Shown here: positions 14,717 to 15,563 of the stretch, piece after piece
Position numbering within the stretch: the stretch's first letter is position 1
Layout of the letters: each line of letters begins with the position of its first letter
Source of the DNA: Euryarchaeota archaeon UBA258
GTDB taxonomy: Archaea > Thermoplasmatota > Poseidoniia > Poseidoniales > Poseidoniaceae
Reading direction: 5' to 3'
DNA: 15,563 nt
Assembly (NCBI GenBank): GCA_002502605.1
Contig: DAPR01000061.1
Span: 2,225 to 17,787 of the forward strand
Program-made: the position numbers and the translations under genes
Notes under the pieces: generated by a model
Told to the model about the DNA's origin: nothing
The model's input: only the letters and a program-made list of their open reading frames with translations
Database searches by the model: none

Positions 14717-14842
14717 TCACGTTCGGTGGTGGACAGAGACGGTGCCGCACACCCGGCACCACACCTTGGTGCCGTCTTTACGAGGCGTAGCGCCCGCAAC
14801 GTCGATTTTTACACCGCATGGGCAGGTAACTGTGTTCTGCAT
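14717..14842 (-). CDS. 41-residue CxC/CxxC zinc-ribbon protein
   Basis: A short gene on the minus strand: ATG at 14840-14842, TGA at 14717-14719, 41 residues starting MQNTVTCPCGVKIDV. Cysteines 7 and 9 (CPC) and 29 and 32 (CRVC) give a two-knuckle zinc-ribbon arrangement spaced by 19 residues, with Gly after each pair. It follows the trm5-like gene by 38 bp on the same strand, so it is probably the last gene of that transcript. An in-frame TGA upstream near 14885 limits any extension; no strong Shine-Dalgarno is visible. Very small zinc ribbons of this kind are common in archaea but this one cannot be given a function. It fills nearly all of the gap between the two neighbouring genes, which supports its reality. 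Confidence 0.66.
   Translation of the reverse strand: MQNTVTCPCGVKIDVAGATPRKDGTKVWCRVCGTVSVHHRT
14741..14774. repeat. Three-part inverted repeat able to form two alternative hairpins
   Basis: GGTGCCG (14741-14747), CGGCACCA (14754-14761) and TGGTGCCG (14767-14774). The middle block can pair perfectly with either flank: 7 bp with a 6-base loop, or 8 bp with a 5-base loop. It lies inside the zinc-ribbon gene and about 37 bases after the stop of the convergent membrane-protein gene, so read rightward it could act as a 3' hairpin for that mRNA. It may equally be a by-product of Gly-Thr and Trp-Cys codons. Confidence 0.45.
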
Positions 14843-14880
14843 GTTGACGGCCAAAGGGTGATGATTGATGAACTCAACGC

Positions 14881-15563
14881 TTACTCAGCAAGCTCAATCC
14901 ACGCTTCGAAGCACACAAAGCTCTTGCTGGCTGAAAACCCCTTGACTTCGTGGAACGTCATGGATTCTGTGCGGCCACCTGCTTGGGTAATCGCATCCTC
15001 AATGAGGCGTTTACGTTCCGCTTCTTGCGCGCGTTCAACAATGGCCCATCCTCGTAGAACTGAGATTTGATTTGGGCGGAGAAGGGGCAGAACATGGGGT
15101 AGATGTTCGATGCTGTCGTGGGGGAGATTGATCAGAAGCAAGTCGCATGAACCCTTCAAGGCTTCATCGAGGGCCCAAGTGGTGGCGTCGCTGCAAACCA
15201 CCGTCGATGGATGGAGAGGGAGTGCAGCATCTCCGTTCGTATCCTTTCTTTTCCGAGAAAGGTAGGTTAAATTTTCACGAAGCAAATCGACTGCATCGGG
15301 GTTGAGATCACCGGCGTGATAGCCAGCAAGGAGGTCGGGTTCGCCAAGCAAAGCGCCCATGCTTGGCCCGACTCCTGCATAAGGGTCGGCAACGACAATC
15401 CTTCGCTGTAGCCGCTCAAAAAGTCGTTTTGCGGTGGCCAGGGTTTCGATTCGCTCGTTCGACAGGCGCGCTGAAAAATACACCTTTGAGGGATCCACCC
15501 AAAGCAGATATCCGTTTTCTTTGATCCGGGTGCGAGTGTGTATGGTTCCGTCGCGGCTGGCCA
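14881..15563 (-). CDS. tRNA (guanine-37-N1) methyltransferase, Trm5 family, 5' truncated
   Basis: The C-terminal 226 or so residues of a Trm5-like class I methyltransferase, which uses S-adenosylmethionine to make m1G37 next to the anticodon and so prevents frameshifting. The frame is open to the right edge, so the start is outside; an internal GTG at 15498 is not the start because the codons before it (ending NGYLLWVDPSKVYFSARL) match the family's pre-catalytic segment. Visible: the SAM loop DPYAGVG (partial residues 59-65), motif DLNPDAV (85-91), and the catalytic NLPHDS (145-150) of the NLPxS/NPPY region, then a C-terminal KSFVCFEAWIELAE. The last strand differs from typical Trm5, so a related Met-10-type methyltransferase is possible. 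It is followed by the 41-residue zinc-ribbon gene. Confidence 0.86.
   Translation of the reverse strand, partial: ASRDGTIHTRTRIKENGYLLWVDPSKVYFSARLSNERIETLATAKRLFERLQRRIVVADPYAGVGPSMGALLGEPDLLAGYHAGDLNPDAVDLLRENLTYLSRKRKDTNGDAALPLHPSTVVCSDATTWALDEALKGSCDLLLINLPHDSIEHLPHVLPLLRPNQISVLRGWAIVERAQEAERKRLIEDAITQAGGRTESMTFHEVKGFSASKSFVCFEAWIELAE

Noticed and set aside
1..15563. Mobile elements, CRISPR, tRNA or rRNA genes
   Set aside because: No direct-repeat array, transposase or integrase motif, terminal inverted repeats or tRNA-like cloverleaf was found by eye on either strand; all stretches over about 200 bp are accounted for by genes.

Overview
The window looks like a compact stretch of archaeal core chromosome. 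The archaeal markers are the C-terminal end of the large subunit (DP2) of family-D DNA polymerase, a full iron-sulfur primase large subunit (PriL), a DUF373 membrane protein, a DUF115/MptE-type pterin pyrophosphokinase and a Trm5-type tRNA methyltransferase. PolD, an ATP-type PEP carboxykinase, very large anonymous membrane proteins, small zinc-ribbon proteins and moderate G+C together suggest a marine Euryarchaeon/Thermoplasmatota of the Poseidoniales (Marine Group II) type. That placement is inference from gene content, not a database result.

Layout: (1) 1-486 (+) is the 3' end of polC/DP2. It abuts pckA (487-2085, -) with no spacer. (2) A 190-bp divergent spacer, the longest non-coding stretch in the window, leads to a 1,303-residue membrane protein (2276-6187, +) with roughly 35 transmembrane helices around a charged central linker. 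(3) 10134 down to 6193 (-) is a run of five co-directional genes: a small zinc-ribbon protein, an unrecognised protein with a faint gamma-glutamylcyclotransferase-like pattern, a small winged-helix-like protein, a stand-alone left-handed beta-helix acetyltransferase (GlmU C-domain type) and a GlmM-type phosphohexomutase. The last two are tightly coupled and are probably part of amino-sugar (UDP-GlcNAc type) synthesis. (4) A divergent promoter at about 10175 serves this run and a CBS-pair protein (10235-10777, +). (5) DUF373 and priL (13231 down to 10778, -). (6) mptE-like and a two-TM surface protein (13305-14704, +). (7) trm5-like, running off the right edge, followed by a 41-codon CxC/CxxC zinc-ribbon gene (15563 down to 14717, -).

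Gene packing is extreme. Two convergent pairs end on one shared palindrome, TGATCA, whose two halves are the two stop codons. Internal operon genes tend to have GGTGA or GGAGG ribosome-binding sites. Several first genes have none, and one or two have a TATA-like element about 26 bp before the ATG, which fits leaderless transcription. I see no tRNA or rRNA gene, CRISPR array, insertion sequence, integrase or phage gene. The least explained parts are the giant membrane protein, the short zinc-ribbon and winged-helix genes, the altered phosphate loop of the GlmM homologue, and the insertion in the DP2 zinc finger.
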